From the NCBI RefSeq assembly GCF_003086295.3, contig NC_092045.1, forward strand, positions 19,947,758-20,011,757: DNA of 64,000 nt, read 5' to 3'. The stretch comes from Arachis hypogaea. Taxonomy: Eukaryota > Streptophyta > Magnoliopsida > Fabales > Fabaceae. Each line of letters begins with the position of its first letter. Within the stretch, counting starts at the first letter, position 1. The notes beneath the pieces are model-generated. The model saw only the letters and a program-made list of their open reading frames with translations. It was not told where the DNA came from and ran no database searches. The position numbers and the translations under genes are program-made. Below, one piece after another: positions 23,495-33,911 of the stretch.

Positions 23495-24984
23495 TGTAAA
23501 TCATGTTGCTTGTATGCGAAGTTTGTATTCGTAGGTTTTGATGAATGACAAACCAACAAACAACTTGAATGAACAAGCATGTTGAAAGATCAACCAACAT
23601 TCAACGTTGAGGAATGAAGAGTTGAAAGCAACACAACAACAACAAGAAACTCAAGTCCACAACATTTGAAGACAAGTATAGTGTCTTAGGACTTAGGTAA
23701 CTTCTTGTTAAGAACCAATTGCTAAATCTCTCAACACACACTCACAAAATGTTTTGATTATCATATGCACATCTTGCAATTCGATGCTAGCCAAATGGTT
23801 TAAAACTTGTTTTCAAAGGTACAAAAGCATAGGAATTGACTCCAACAAGTTTGAGATCAATCCTAAGTATTTTGAAGTGATTTTAAGCCATTCTTTAAGG
23901 TTTGCATCGATGCACACTCATCTTGCATCGATGCAAAGCATGCAACGACTTGTTGCATCGATGCAAAGATGTTTGCATCGATGCAACCTAGCTGAAAATT
24001 CAAATTTCAGCTTCAAAGACACATTTGCATCGATGCAAAGTGTTATGCATCGATGCAAATGATTCAAAAACATAAAAAAAACGGCTAGTTTTGACAAAAA
24101 GGCTCCATCCCACTAACTCCCCAACGTTTCTAAGGTTTGGGGAGTCTATAAATAGATGGATTGAAGCCTTATTTCATATACTTGATTATTTGCAAACTAT
24201 CTTGTTCATATTCTTTCATTCTACACATTTTTTAAGGTGTTATAATACACAATTTGAGAGAGCAATATCAATTGGTTCAATAGTGCTAAACTTGTAATCA
24301 TACACTCTTCTAGAGAGTACTCATTTCATCTCAACAATTCTTTGAGAATTGTTTTCTTGTACACTTTGTAAATTGGAGTGTGATCTCCAAGGTTGAGTCA
24401 AGAGTTATAAACACTATAGTCGGTGAGGATACCAAAGAGGTATACTAAGTACTCAAGGAAAATCTTAGAGAAGGTATCTCTAAGTGGAGTGGGTTAGTAT
24501 ACGAGTGGTGATCATATACCGTGAGGTGTTAGAAACTAAGGACTCGGATTGTAAAAGGTTTTACGCGAGCACCTTGAAGCTTGGCAATAGTGGAACTTCT
24601 CAATTGCGATTGAGAAAGAAAGTGGACGTAGGACAAGGATTGTGCCGAACCACTCTAAATAGCATTTGCATCTCTCCAAACTCATCTCTTCAATATTATT
24701 GTCTTTTACCTTTGAGCAAATAAATTGTGATCGAAAAGTAGCTTCGTAAGTACTTAAGGAGTAGCTTAAGTCCGATTGGTGAAAAGCTTGATCAATTTAT
24801 TTGAGTTGGTGTCTATTGGAAAGTAAAAGCTCCTTATAAATGCTTAGCAATTGAGTTAAGCTCTTGGAAAAATACTAGTACAATAACACTTTTGTATATT
24901 GTCTTTAACTTTCGCAAAAAGATTCATTGTTGTTGCAATACTCAATTCACCCCCCCTCTTGAGTAATTGTGCATAGGTTCTACA
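23495..24984 (+). repeat. Sirevirus 3' LTR
   Basis: 1490 bp, near-identical to 16521-18010, with the same six palindromes at 23902-24058. Followed by ATCTT. Confidence 0.93.
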
Positions 24985-26814
24985 ATCTTGCTGGGCTAAT
25001 GCCCTTAAGATCACTTATGGACCACCCAAGAGCTGTCTTGTGTGTCCTTAGCACCTGAATCAGTGCTTCCTCTTCCTGTGGATTTAAAGCAGAGCTTATG
25101 ATCACTGGAAAAGTGTCACCTTCTCCCAGAAATGCATACTTCAGGGATGGTGGTAGTGGTTTGAGCTCAGGTTTGGGAGGCTTATCCTCTTCCTGAGGAA
25201 TTTGTAAAAATTCTTTTGTTTCCTCTGGTTCTTCCTGATCAGGCTGAACATCCTTGAAGATATCCTCTAGCTCTGATTCTAGACTTTCAGTCATATTGAT
25301 CTCTTCTACTAAAGAGTCAATAATGTCAGCGCTCATGCAGTCATTTGGTGTGTCTGGATGCTGCATAGCTTTTACAGCATTCAACTTGAACTCATCTTCA
25401 TTGACTCTCAGGGTTACTTCCCCTTTTTGTACATCAATAAGAGTTCGTCCAGTTGCTAGGAAAGGTCTTCCTAGAATGAGAGTTGCACTCTTGTGCTCCT
25501 CCATTTCCAGCACTACAAAGTCAGTTGGAAAGGCGAATGGCCCAACCTTGACAATCATGTCCTCAATGATGCCTGATGGATATTTAATGGAGCCATCAGC
25601 AAGTTGGAGACATATTCGGGTTGGTTTGACTTCATCAGTCAACCCAAGCTTTCTGATAGTAGATGCAGGTATTAGATTGATACTTGCTCCCAGGTCACAC
25701 AGTGCTGTCTTGGTGCAAGCACCTTCTAATGTGCATGGTATCATAAAGCTTCCTGGATCTTGAAGCTTTTTTGGTAAGCTTTTCAGAATGACTGCACTGC
25801 ATTCTTCAGTGAGAAACACTTTTTCAGTTTCTCTCCAATCCTTCTTATGACTTAAGATCTCTTTCATGAACTTAGCATAAGAAGGTATTTGCTCAAGTGC
25901 CTCTGCAAACAGAATCTTTATTTCAAGAGTCCTTAGATAGTCTGCAAAGCGGGCAAATTGCTTATCCTGTTCCGCTTGGCGGAGTTTCTGAGGATAAGGC
26001 ATCTTGGCTTTGTATTCCTCAACCTTAGTTGCTGCAGGTTTATTCCTTACAGAGGTGGTTGGAGAAGCCTTTTTAGAGGGGTTACTATCAGCACTCTCAG
26101 GTGTCTGATTCCTCATTGGCGTTTGAACGCCAGGATTGGGTGAAGAATGGGCGTTTAACGCCAACTTTTCCCCCTTTTCTGGCGTTTGAACGCCAGAACT
26201 GGGCAAGGAATGGGCGTTTAACGCCAGCTTTTCCCCCTTTTCTGGCGTTTGAACGCCAGGAGTATTCCTCTCTGGGCTCTTACTGTCCTCAGAGGGATTT
26301 TGAGCAGTGGTTTGGTTATCCTCTGTCAACTGTTCCTTTCTTGGCTTTTTGCTACTTTGAGCAGTATTATTCAATGTCTTCTCACTCCTCAGTTGAACTG
26401 CTTGGCATTCTTCTGTTATCTGTTTAAATAACTGGTGTTTTGTTTGATTCAACTGTGATTCTATGTTCTTGTTGGCAATTTTTGTTTCTTGGAGCATCTC
26501 TTTAAATTCTACCAACTGTTTTGTCATCAGGAGTAATTGCTGATTAAGCTCAACAATCTGTTCTTGAGGATTAGGATCAGTAGCTACTGCCATAGCTTCT
26601 TCTTTTGTAGAGGGCTCACTGCTAAAGTACAAATGTTGATTTCTAGCAACAGTATCTATGAGTTCTTGAGCCTCTTCAATCATCTCCCTCATATGTATAG
26701 ATCCACCAGCTGAGTGGTCTAGAGACATCTGAGCTTTTTCTATAAGCCTATAGTAGAAGATGTCTAACTATACCCACTCTGAAAATATTTCAGAGGGGCA
26801 TTTTCTTAGCATAC
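24985..26814 (-). pseudogene. Element A gag (C-terminal part) and protease, middle segment
   Basis: One uninterrupted frame runs from the D insertion (26814) to the Sirevirus insertion (24985). It reads MSLDHSAGGSIHMREM, a Gln/Lys-rich gag C-terminus, three imperfect repeats of GVQTPEKGEKLALNAH encoded by palindromic DNA, then a retropepsin-like domain with LCDLGASINLIPAST, LQLADGSIKYPSGIIEDMIVKV and LILGRPFLATGRTLID. Unlike D there is no stop between gag and protease (CAG in place of TAA). The open frame is real but the gene is severed at both ends. Confidence 0.82.
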
Positions 26815-28339
26815 TGATGAGCGGATAATTTATACGCTTTTTGGCATTGTTTTTAGTATGTTTTTAGTATGATTTAGTTAGTTTTTAGTATATTTTTATT
26901 AGTTTTTAGCTAAAATTAACTTTTCTGGACTTTACTATGAGTTTGTGTGTTTTTCTGTGATTTCAGGTATTTTCTGGCTGAAATTGAGGGTCCTGAGCAA
27001 AAATCTGATTCCGAGACCAAAAAGGACTGCAGATGCTGTTGGATTCTGACCTCCCTGCACTCGAAGTGGATTTTCTGGAGCTACAGAAGCCCAATTGGCG
27101 CGCTCTCAACGGCGTTGGAAAGTAGACATCCTGGGCTTTCCAGCAATATATGATAGTCCATACTTTGCCCAAGATTTGATGGCCCAAACCGGCGTGGCAA
27201 ATCAGCCTCAGAAATTCCAGCGTTTAACGCTGGAACTGGCATAAAACTTGGAGTTAAACGCCCAAACTGGCATGAAAGCTGGCGTTTAACTCCAGAAAAG
27301 GTCTCTACACGAAAATGCTTCAATGCTCAGCCCAAGCACACACCAAGTGGACCCAGAAGTGGATTTTTACGTCATTTACTCATTTCTGTATACCCTAGGT
27401 TACTAGTTTACTATTAATAGGATCTTTTGACATGGTATCTGTACCTCATGACACTTTACACGTTTTCTTTGTGTACTTTCCACGGCATGAGTCTCTAAAC
27501 CCCATGGTTGGGGGTGAGGAGCTCTGCTGTGTCTTGATGGATTAATGCAATTACTACTGTTTCTTATTCAATCATGCTTGCTTCCATTCTAAGATAATAC
27601 TTGTTCTTAACCCGGATGAATGTGATGATCCGTGACAATCATCATCATTCTCAACTATGAACGTGTGCCTGACAACCACCTCCGTTCTACCTTAGATTAA
27701 GTAGTTATCTCTTGGATTCTTTAACCGGAATCTTCGTGGTATAAGCTAGAACTGATGGCGGCATTCAAGAGAATCCGGAAGGTCTAAACCTTGTCTGTGG
27801 TATTCTGAGTAGGATTCAATGATTGGATGACTGTGACGTGCTTCAAACTCCTAGCAGGCGGGGCGTTAGTGACAGACGCAAAAGAATCACTGGATTCTAT
27901 TCCAGCCTGACCGAGAACCGACAGATGATTAGCCATGCTGTGACAGAGCATAGGAACATTTTCACTGAGAGGATGGGAGGTAGCCATTGACAACGGTGAA
28001 ACCCTACATACAGCTTGCCATGGAAGGAACCTTGCGTGTTTGATGAAGAAGACAGTGGGAAAGCAGAGATTCAGAGGACAGAGCATCTCCAAAACCTCAA
28101 CCTATTCTCCATTACTGCAAAACAAGTAATCATTTCATGTTCTTTTGTTCTTTTTCACAATCAATCCTGATAATTTCTGATATCCTGACTAAGATTTACA
28201 AGATAACCATAGCTTGCTTCAAGTCGACAATCTCCGTGGGATCAACCCTTGCTCACGCAAGGTATTACTTGGACGACCCAGTGCACTTGCTGGTTAGTTG
28301 TGCGGAGTTGCAAAAGTGTGATTGCAATTTCGTGCACCA
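26815..28339 (+). repeat. Element D LTR 1 (5' LTR)
   Basis: 1525 bp from TGATGAGCGGATAATTTATA to TTTCGTGCACCA. Palindromic GGCGTTTAACGCC-type motifs are at 27217-27297. Diagnostic bases for comparing copies: AAATTAACTTTT near 26912, GAAGTGGATTTTCTGGAG near 27065 and AAGTCGACAATC near 28220. The region 27390-27425 (TATTAATAGG) may hold the core promoter, but no clear TATA box was fixed. Confidence 0.92.
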
Positions 28340-28345
28340 AGTTTT

Positions 28346-28363
28346 TGGCGCCGTTGCCGGGGA
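28346..28363 (+). promoter_or_regulatory. Element D primer binding site, tRNA-Asp type (copy 1)
   Basis: TGGCGCCGTTGCCGGGGA, six bases after the LTR and complementary to the 3' end of tRNA-Asp. Confidence 0.88.
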
Positions 28364-29067
28364 TTGTTCGAGTTTGGACAACTGACGGTTTATCTTGTTG
28401 CTTAGATTAGGACTGTTTTGTTTTTGTTGGTTTAGAGTCTTTTATTTGAGTTTAGTTTTATATTTTAAGTTTGGTGTCTTCTTTGTGTTTTCCTTTAAGT
28501 TTTCGAAAAAATTTGTGTTTGATTTTCTAAAAATTTCAAGTTTGGTGTCTTTTGTGCTTTTATTCACTTAAAAATTTTTTCAAAAATTTGTTCTTGGTGT
28601 TCATCTTGATCTTCAAAGTGTTCTTGGTGTTCATCTTGACATTCAAAGTTTTCTTGTTTGTTCTCTTTGTTTTGATCTAAAATTTCTAAGTTTAGTGTCG
28701 TTCTGTTGTTTTTCTCTTTCCTCATTAAAATTTTAAAAAAATATCCTTTCCTTGTTTTACTCATAATTTTCAAAATTTTGCATTAAATTAGTCAAAGATT
28801 TTCAAAATCATATCTTTTCAGTCATTTTTATTTGCAATCATATCTTCTCAATCATATCTTTTTCAAAATAATTTTCAATCATATCTTTTTAATTAACTAA
28901 CTGATCCAGTTTTCAATTTGCTTTGATCTTATTTTCTTTTAATTTTCGAAATTTTATTTTATTTTCCTTTTATTCTATTTTATTTTTTTTCGATTAATTC
29001 AAAAAAAATATAAAAAAAATAATATACATTTTACTTGTGAATTCATATCATATTCCCTTTATCCATT
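28364..29067 (+). other. Element D leader (copy 1)
   Basis: AT-rich, non-coding. AAGTTTGGTGTC occurs at 28467 and 28538, with a variant at 28687. A short tandem repeat (TTGGTGTTCATCTTGA, 28594-28640) is shared with B's leader. CAATCATATCTTTT repeats follow at 28800-28890. No gene is seen. Confidence 0.65.
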
Positions 29068-30024
29068 ATGGACTCAAGTGGAATTGATCAGTCCAGAAGG
29101 ACTCTGGGGTCATATGCTAACCCCATTACAGCTGCATATAGGAGTAGCATCTGTACACCTCCCATCAAAGCAAGCAGCTTTGAGCTAAATCCTCAACTCA
29201 TTATCATAGTGCAGCAAAATTGCCAGTATTCCGGTCTTCCACAGGAAGAGCCTACTGAGTTTCTGGCACAGTTCTTACAAATTGCTGACACAGTACATGA
29301 TAAAGAGGTAGATCAGGATGTCTACAGACTATTACTGTTTCCATTTGCTGTGAAAGATCAAGCTAAGAGGTGGTTGAATAACCAACCTACAGCAAGCATA
29401 AAGACATGGAAACAGTTATCAGACAAATTCCTGAATCACTTTTACCCTCCAAAGAGGATGACACAGCTAAGGCTGGACATCCAAGGCTTTAAACAAGAGG
29501 ATAATGAATCCCTTTATAATGCCTGGGAGAGGTATAGAGGTATGCTAAAAAAATGCCCCTCTGAAATGTTTTCAGAGTGGGTACAGTTAGACATCTTCTA
29601 CTATGGGCTTACAGAAAAAGCTCAGATGTCTTTAGACCACTCAGCTGGTGGATCTATACACATGAGGAAGACAATTGAAGAGGCTCAAGAGCTTATAGAC
29701 ACTGTTGCTAGAAATCAATATTTGTACTCTAGCAACGAGTTCTCCCCAAAAGAGGAAGCCATGGCAGTAGCCACTGATCCTAATCCTCAAGAACAGATGA
29801 TTGAGATTAATCAACAATTGCTCCTTATGACAAAACAATTAGCAGAATTTAAAGAGATGCTCCAAGACACTAAAGATGCTAACAAGAATATGGAAGCACA
29901 ATTGAATCAAACAAGACAGCAACTATCTAAACAGATAACAGAAGAATGTCAAGCAGTTCAACTGAGGAGTGGGAAGACATTGAATAACACTGCTCAAAGT
30001 GGCAAAAAGCCAAATAAGGAATAA
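29068..30024 (+). CDS. Element D Gag (copy 1)
   Basis: 318 codons from MDSSGIDQSRRTLGS. The Retrotrans_gag core spans about residues 80-185: RLLLFPFAVKDQAKRWLNNQ, DKFLNHFYPPKRMTQL, ESLYNAWERYRGMLKKCP, then DIFYYGLTEKAQMSLDHSAG. The C-terminal half is Gln/Glu/Lys-rich and probably coiled coil (EINQQLLLMTKQLAEFKEML). No zinc knuckle is present, as usual for Athila-type Gag. It ends in TAA at 30022, where A has CAG and continues into protease. It would form virus-like particles, and could supply Gag in trans. Confidence 0.85.
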   Translation: MDSSGIDQSRRTLGSYANPITAAYRSSICTPPIKASSFELNPQLIIIVQQNCQYSGLPQEEPTEFLAQFLQIADTVHDKEVDQDVYRLLLFPFAVKDQAKRWLNNQPTASIKTWKQLSDKFLNHFYPPKRMTQLRLDIQGFKQEDNESLYNAWERYRGMLKKCPSEMFSEWVQLDIFYYGLTEKAQMSLDHSAGGSIHMRKTIEEAQELIDTVARNQYLYSSNEFSPKEEAMAVATDPNPQEQMIEINQQLLLMTKQLAEFKEMLQDTKDANKNMEAQLNQTRQQLSKQITEECQAVQLRSGKTLNNTAQSGKKPNKE

Positions 30025-33024
30025 TTGACAGAGGATAACCAAACCACTGTCCAAAATCCCTCTGAGGACAGTAAGAGCCCAGAGAGGAATACTTTTGGCG
30101 TTCAAACGCCAGAAAAGGGAGGAAAACTGGCGTTAAACGCCCATTCCTTGCCCAGTTCTGGCGTTCAAACGCCAGAAAAGGGGAAAAAGTTGGCGTTAAG
30201 CGCCCATTTTCCACCCAACCCTGGCGTTCAAACGCCAATGAGGAATCAGACACCTGTGAGTGCTGATAGTAACCCCTCTAAAAAGGCTTCTCCAACCACT
30301 TCTGTAAGGAATAAACCTGCAGCATCTAAGGTTGAAGAATATAGAGCCAAGATGCCTTATCCTCAAAAACTCCGCCAAGCGGAACAGGATAAGCAATTTG
30401 CCCGCTTTGCAGACTATCTGAGGACTCTTGAAATAAAGATTCTGTTTGCAGAGGCACTTGAGCAAATACCTTCTTATGCTAAGTTCATGAAAGAGATCTT
30501 AAGTCATAAGAAGGATTGGAGAGAAACTGAAAAAGTTTTTCTCACTGAAGAATGCAGTGCAGTCATATTAAAGAGCTTACCAGAGAAGCTTAAAGACCCT
30601 GGAAGCTTTATGATACCATGCACATTAGAGGGTACTTGTACCAAGAAAGCTCTATGTGATCTTGGGGCAAGTATCAACCTAATACCTGCATCCACTGTCA
30701 GAAAGCTTGGCTTGACTGGAGAAGTCAAGCCAACCAGGATATGTCTCCAACTTGCTGATGGCTCCATTAAATACCCATCAGGCATAATTGAGGATATGAT
30801 TGTCAAGGTTGGGCCATTTGCCTTTCCCACTGACTTTATAGTGCTGGAAATGGAGGAGCATAAGAGTGCAACTCTCATTCTAGGAAGACCTTTCCTAGCA
30901 ACTGGACGGACCCTCATTGACGTCCAAAAAGAGGAATTAACCCTGAGAGTCAATGAGGATGAGTTCAAGTTGAATGTTGTCAAAGCTATGCAGCATCCAG
31001 ACACAACAAATGACTGCATGAGCACTGATATTATTGACTCTTTGGTGGAGGAGGTCAATATGACTGAAAGTCTTGAATCAGAGCTAGATGACATCTTTAA
31101 AGATGTTCAGCCTGATCTGGAGGAACTAAAGGAAATAAAAGAAATTCTGAAAATTCCTCAAGAAGAAGATAAACCTCCTAAACCAGAGCTCAAGCCACTA
31201 CCACCATCCCTGAAATATGCATTTCTGGGAGAAGGTGACACTTTTCCAGTGATCATAAGCTCTGCTTTAAATCCACAGGAAGAGGAAGCACTAATTCAAG
31301 TGCTAAGGACACACAAGACAGCTCTTGGGTGGTCCATAAGTGATCTTAAGGGCATTAACCCAGCAAGATGCATGCACAAGATCCTATTGGAGGATGATGC
31401 TAAGCCAGTGGTTCAACCACAAAGGCGGCTAAATCCAGCCATGAGGGAGGTGGTGCAGAAAGAGGTCACTAAGTTACTAGAGGCTGGGATTATTTATCCT
31501 ATTTCTGACAGCCCCTGGGTGAGCCCTGTCCATGTTGTCCCCAAGAAGGGAGGCATAACAGTGGTTTATAATGAAAAGAATGAACTGGTTCCTACAAGAA
31601 CAGTTACAGGGTGGCGTATGTGTATTGACTACAGAAGGCTCAATACAGTCACCAGAAAGGATCATTTTCCTTTACCATTCATAGACCAGATGCTAGAGAG
31701 ACTAGCAGGTCATGAATACTACTGCTTTTTGGACGGCTACTCAGGTTACAACCAAATTGCAGTAGATCCTCAGGACCAAGAGAAAACAGCATTTACATGT
31801 CCTTCTGGAATATTTGCCTACAGAAGGATGCCTTTTGGTCTGTGCAATGCACCTGCAACCTTTCAGAGGTGCATGCTCTCTATCTTCTCAGATATGATAG
31901 AGAAATTTTTGGAAGTCTTTATGGATGACTTTTCAGTATTTGGAGACTCATTCAGCTCCTGCCTTAACCATCTAGCACATGTTCTGAAAAGATGCCAAGA
32001 GACTAACCTGGTCTTAAACTGGGAAAAATGTCACTTTATGGTGACTGAAGGAATTGTCCTTGGGCATAAAATTTCAAACAAGGGAATAGAGGTGGATCAA
32101 GCTAAAGTTGAAGTAATTGAAAAATTACCACCACCTACCAATGTTAAGGCAATCAGAAGCTTTCTGGGGCATGCAGGATTCTACAGAAGGTTTATAAAGG
32201 ATTTTTCAAAAATTGCCAAACCTCTGAGTAATCTGCTAGCTGCTGACACTCCATTTATCTTTGATAAAGAGTGTCTGCAGGCGTTTGAGACCCTGAAAGC
32301 TAAGCTGGTCACAGCACCAGTCATCTCTGCACCAGACTGGACATTACCATTTGAACTAATGTGTGATGCCAGTGACCATGCCATTGGTGCAGTATTGGGA
32401 CAAAGGCATGGTAAGCTTCTGCATGTCATTCATTATGGCAGCCGTATTCTAAATGATGCACAGAAGAACTACACAACCACAGAAAAAGAGTTACTTGCAG
32501 TGGTTTATGCCATTGACAAGTTCAGATCTTATTTAGTAGGATCAAAAGTGATTGTGTACACTAACCATGCTGCTCTTAAATATCTACTCACAAAGCAGGA
32601 TTCAAAACCCAGGCTCATAAGATGGGTGTTGCTTCTGCAAGAGTTTGATATAGAAATAAGAGACAGAAAAGGTACAGAGAATCAAGTAGTTGATCACCTG
32701 TCAAGGATAGAACCAGTAGCAGGAGCATCCCTCCTTCCTACTGAGATCTCTGAAACCTTTCCGGATGAGCAATTATTTGCTATTCAGGAAGCTCCGTGGC
32801 TTGCAGACAGTGCAAACTATAAGACTCAAGGTTCTCCTTCTGTAACCATGGAGAGGAAGCATGCAGAGCTTCTCTCAAAACAGAGTCAAACAGAGCCCCC
32901 ACAGTCAAACTCTAAGTTTGGTGTTGGGAGGCCACCACCAACTTCTAAGTTTGGTGTTGAACCCCCACATTCAAACTCTAAGTTTGGTGTTGGGAGGTTC
33001 CAACTTTACTCTGAGCCTCTGTGA
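30025..33024 (+). CDS. Element D protease, reverse transcriptase and RNase H, no integrase (copy 1)
   Basis: The frame follows the gag TAA directly with TTG, not ATG, so expression needs read-through or an internal start; 1000 codons to 33024. Residues 20-72 are repeats encoded by palindromic DNA (GVQTPEKG and LALNAH). Protease: LCDLGASINLI (Asp near 212). [10 protein letters not shown] (about 533) and FMDDFSVFG (Asp pair about 634-635). RNase [14 protein letters not shown] (about 780), TEKELLAV, then YTNHAAL (about 845-851), with Asn where A has the expected Asp. After ADSANYKT the frame leaves the A-type sequence and enters B-type text (GSPSVTMERKHAELLSKQS, then repeats of SKFGV). Integrase is absent. 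RT looks active, but RNase H is doubtful. Confidence 0.85.
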   Translation: MTEDNQTTVQNPSEDSKSPERNTFGVQTPEKGGKLALNAHSLPSSGVQTPEKGKKLALSAHFPPNPGVQTPMRNQTPVSADSNPSKKASPTTSVRNKPAASKVEEYRAKMPYPQKLRQAEQDKQFARFADYLRTLEIKILFAEALEQIPSYAKFMKEILSHKKDWRETEKVFLTEECSAVILKSLPEKLKDPGSFMIPCTLEGTCTKKALCDLGASINLIPASTVRKLGLTGEVKPTRICLQLADGSIKYPSGIIEDMIVKVGPFAFPTDFIVLEMEEHKSATLILGRPFLATGRTLIDVQKEELTLRVNEDEFKLNVVKAMQHPDTTNDCMSTDIIDSLVEEVNMTESLESELDDIFKDVQPDLEELKEIKEILKIPQEEDKPPKPELKPLPPSLKYAFLGEGDTFPVIISSALNPQEEEALIQVLRTHKTALGWSISDLKGINPARCMHKILLEDDAKPVVQPQRRLNPAMREVVQKEVTKLLEAGIIYPISDSPWVSPVHVVPKKGGITVVYNEKNELVPTRTVTGWRMCIDYRRLNTVTRKDHFPLPFIDQMLERLAGHEYYCFLDGYSGYNQIAVDPQDQEKTAFTCPSGIFAYRRMPFGLCNAPATFQRCMLSIFSDMIEKFLEVFMDDFSVFGDSFSSCLNHLAHVLKRCQETNLVLNWEKCHFMVTEGIVLGHKISNKGIEVDQAKVEVIEKLPPPTNVKAIRSFLGHAGFYRRFIKDFSKIAKPLSNLLAADTPFIFDKECLQAFETLKAKLVTAPVISAPDWTLPFELMCDASDHAIGAVLGQRHGKLLHVIHYGSRILNDAQKNYTTTEKELLAVVYAIDKFRSYLVGSKVIVYTNHAALKYLLTKQDSKPRLIRWVLLLQEFDIEIRDRKGTENQVVDHLSRIEPVAGASLLPTEISETFPDEQLFAIQEAPWLADSANYKTQGSPSVTMERKHAELLSKQSQTEPPQSNSKFGVGRPPPTSKFGVEPPHSNSKFGVGRFQLYSEPL
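30095..30237. repeat. Palindromes inside the coding region, element D copy 1
   Basis: Five GGCGTT(C/A)AACGCC-type palindromes near 30095, 30129, 30159, 30191 and 30222. They keep the frame and encode alternating GVQTPEKG and KLALNAH stretches. A has the same at about 26115-26260. Copy 2 holds them at 38486-38628. Confidence 0.88.
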
Positions 33025-33583
33025 GGCTCCATGAGGGCCCACTGTCAAGCTACTGACACTAAAGAAGCGCTTATTGGGAGGCAACCCAATGTTATATTTT
33101 ATCTAATTTCCTTTGTTATTTTATGTTTTCTATAGGTTGATGATCATGAGAAGTCACAAAAGCAAAAACAAAAAGAAAAATAGAAAGAAAAACAGCACAC
33201 CCTGGAGGAGAACTTGCTGGCGTTTAAACGCCAGTGAGGCTAGCAGATGGGCGTTTAACGTCCAGTCTGGCACCATTCTGGGCGTTTAACGCCAGAAAGG
33301 GGCACCAGACTGGCGTTAAACGCCAGGAATGGGCACCAAGCTGGCGTTAAACGCCAGAAATGGGCACCAGCCCGGCGTTTAACGCCAGAATAGGCATAAG
33401 GAGCATTTTTGCTCGCCACTTGGTGCAGGGATGACTTTTCCTTGACACCTCAGGATCTGTGGACCCCACAGGATCCCCACCTACCCCACCACTCTCTCTT
33501 CTTTCTTCTTTTGCTCGAGGACGAGCAAACTTTCTAAGTTTGGTGTGGTAAAAGCGTTGCTTTTTGTTTATCTATAATCATTT
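33025..33583 (+). repeat. Element D spacer with palindrome cluster 33217-33388 (copy 1)
   Basis: Six palindromes, the first a perfect 18-mer (CTGGCGTTTAAACGCCAG, 33217-33234). The flanking text (GAAGCGCTTATTGGGAGGCAA and GATCTGTGGACCCCACAGGA) is the same as in B at 6370-6930 in reverse orientation. The spacer ends with GAGGACGAGCAAAC..AAGTTTGGTGTGG at 33519-33549, just before the 3' ORF. Confidence 0.8.
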
Positions 33584-33911
33584 ATGGCACCTGAGGCCGG
33601 AAAAACCTCTAGAAAGAGGAAAGGGAAGGCAAAAGCTTCCACCTCCGAGCCATGGGAGATGGAGATATTCATCTCAAGGGATGCACTTTCCTCCACAAAA
33701 CTATTGGGAGCAAATCAATACCTCCCTAGGAGAATTGAGTTCCAACATGGGACAACTAAGGGTGAAGCACCAAGAACATTCCATCCTCCTCCATGAAAAT
33801 AAAGAAGATCATAGAATCATGAGAGAGAAGCAACAAAGGCAAGGAAGAGACATTGAGGAGCTCAAGCACTCCATAAGATCTTCAAGAGGAAGAACAAGCC
33901 GCCATCACTAA
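33584..33911 (+). pseudogene. Element D 3' ORF, internally deleted (copy 1)
   Basis: The start MAPEAGKTSRKRKGKAKAST, to about residue 31 (EMEIFIS), matches B's 3' ORF N-terminus. The next recognisable piece, GMHFPPQNYWEQINTSLGEL in another frame (through to SSRGRTSRHH at 33909), matches that protein's C-terminus. Roughly 750 bp of the middle are gone and the frame shifts at the joint. Confidence 0.75.

Larger units (their letters stand above)
16521..24984 (+). mobile_element. Ty1-copia Sirevirus-type retrotransposon lacking integrase
   Basis: The two 1490-bp LTRs (16521-18010 and 23495-24984) start TGTAAATCATG and end GGTTCTACA, flanked by the perfect duplication ATCTT (16516-16520 and 24985-24989). 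Internal order: initiator-Met-type primer site, gag with zinc knuckle, protease start, deletion, RT-RNase H, palindrome cluster, envelope-position ORF and repeated polypurine tracts. The last ORF and the multiple tracts are Sirevirus traits. Only about seven substitutions separate the LTRs by eye (about 0.5%), so the insertion is young. It sits in the pol gene of A. Confidence 0.92.

Noticed and set aside
30504..31094. 196-codon minus-strand frame opposite D's protease (also 38895-39485)
   Set aside because: Shadow of the protease frame; the plus-strand reading carries the conserved motifs.
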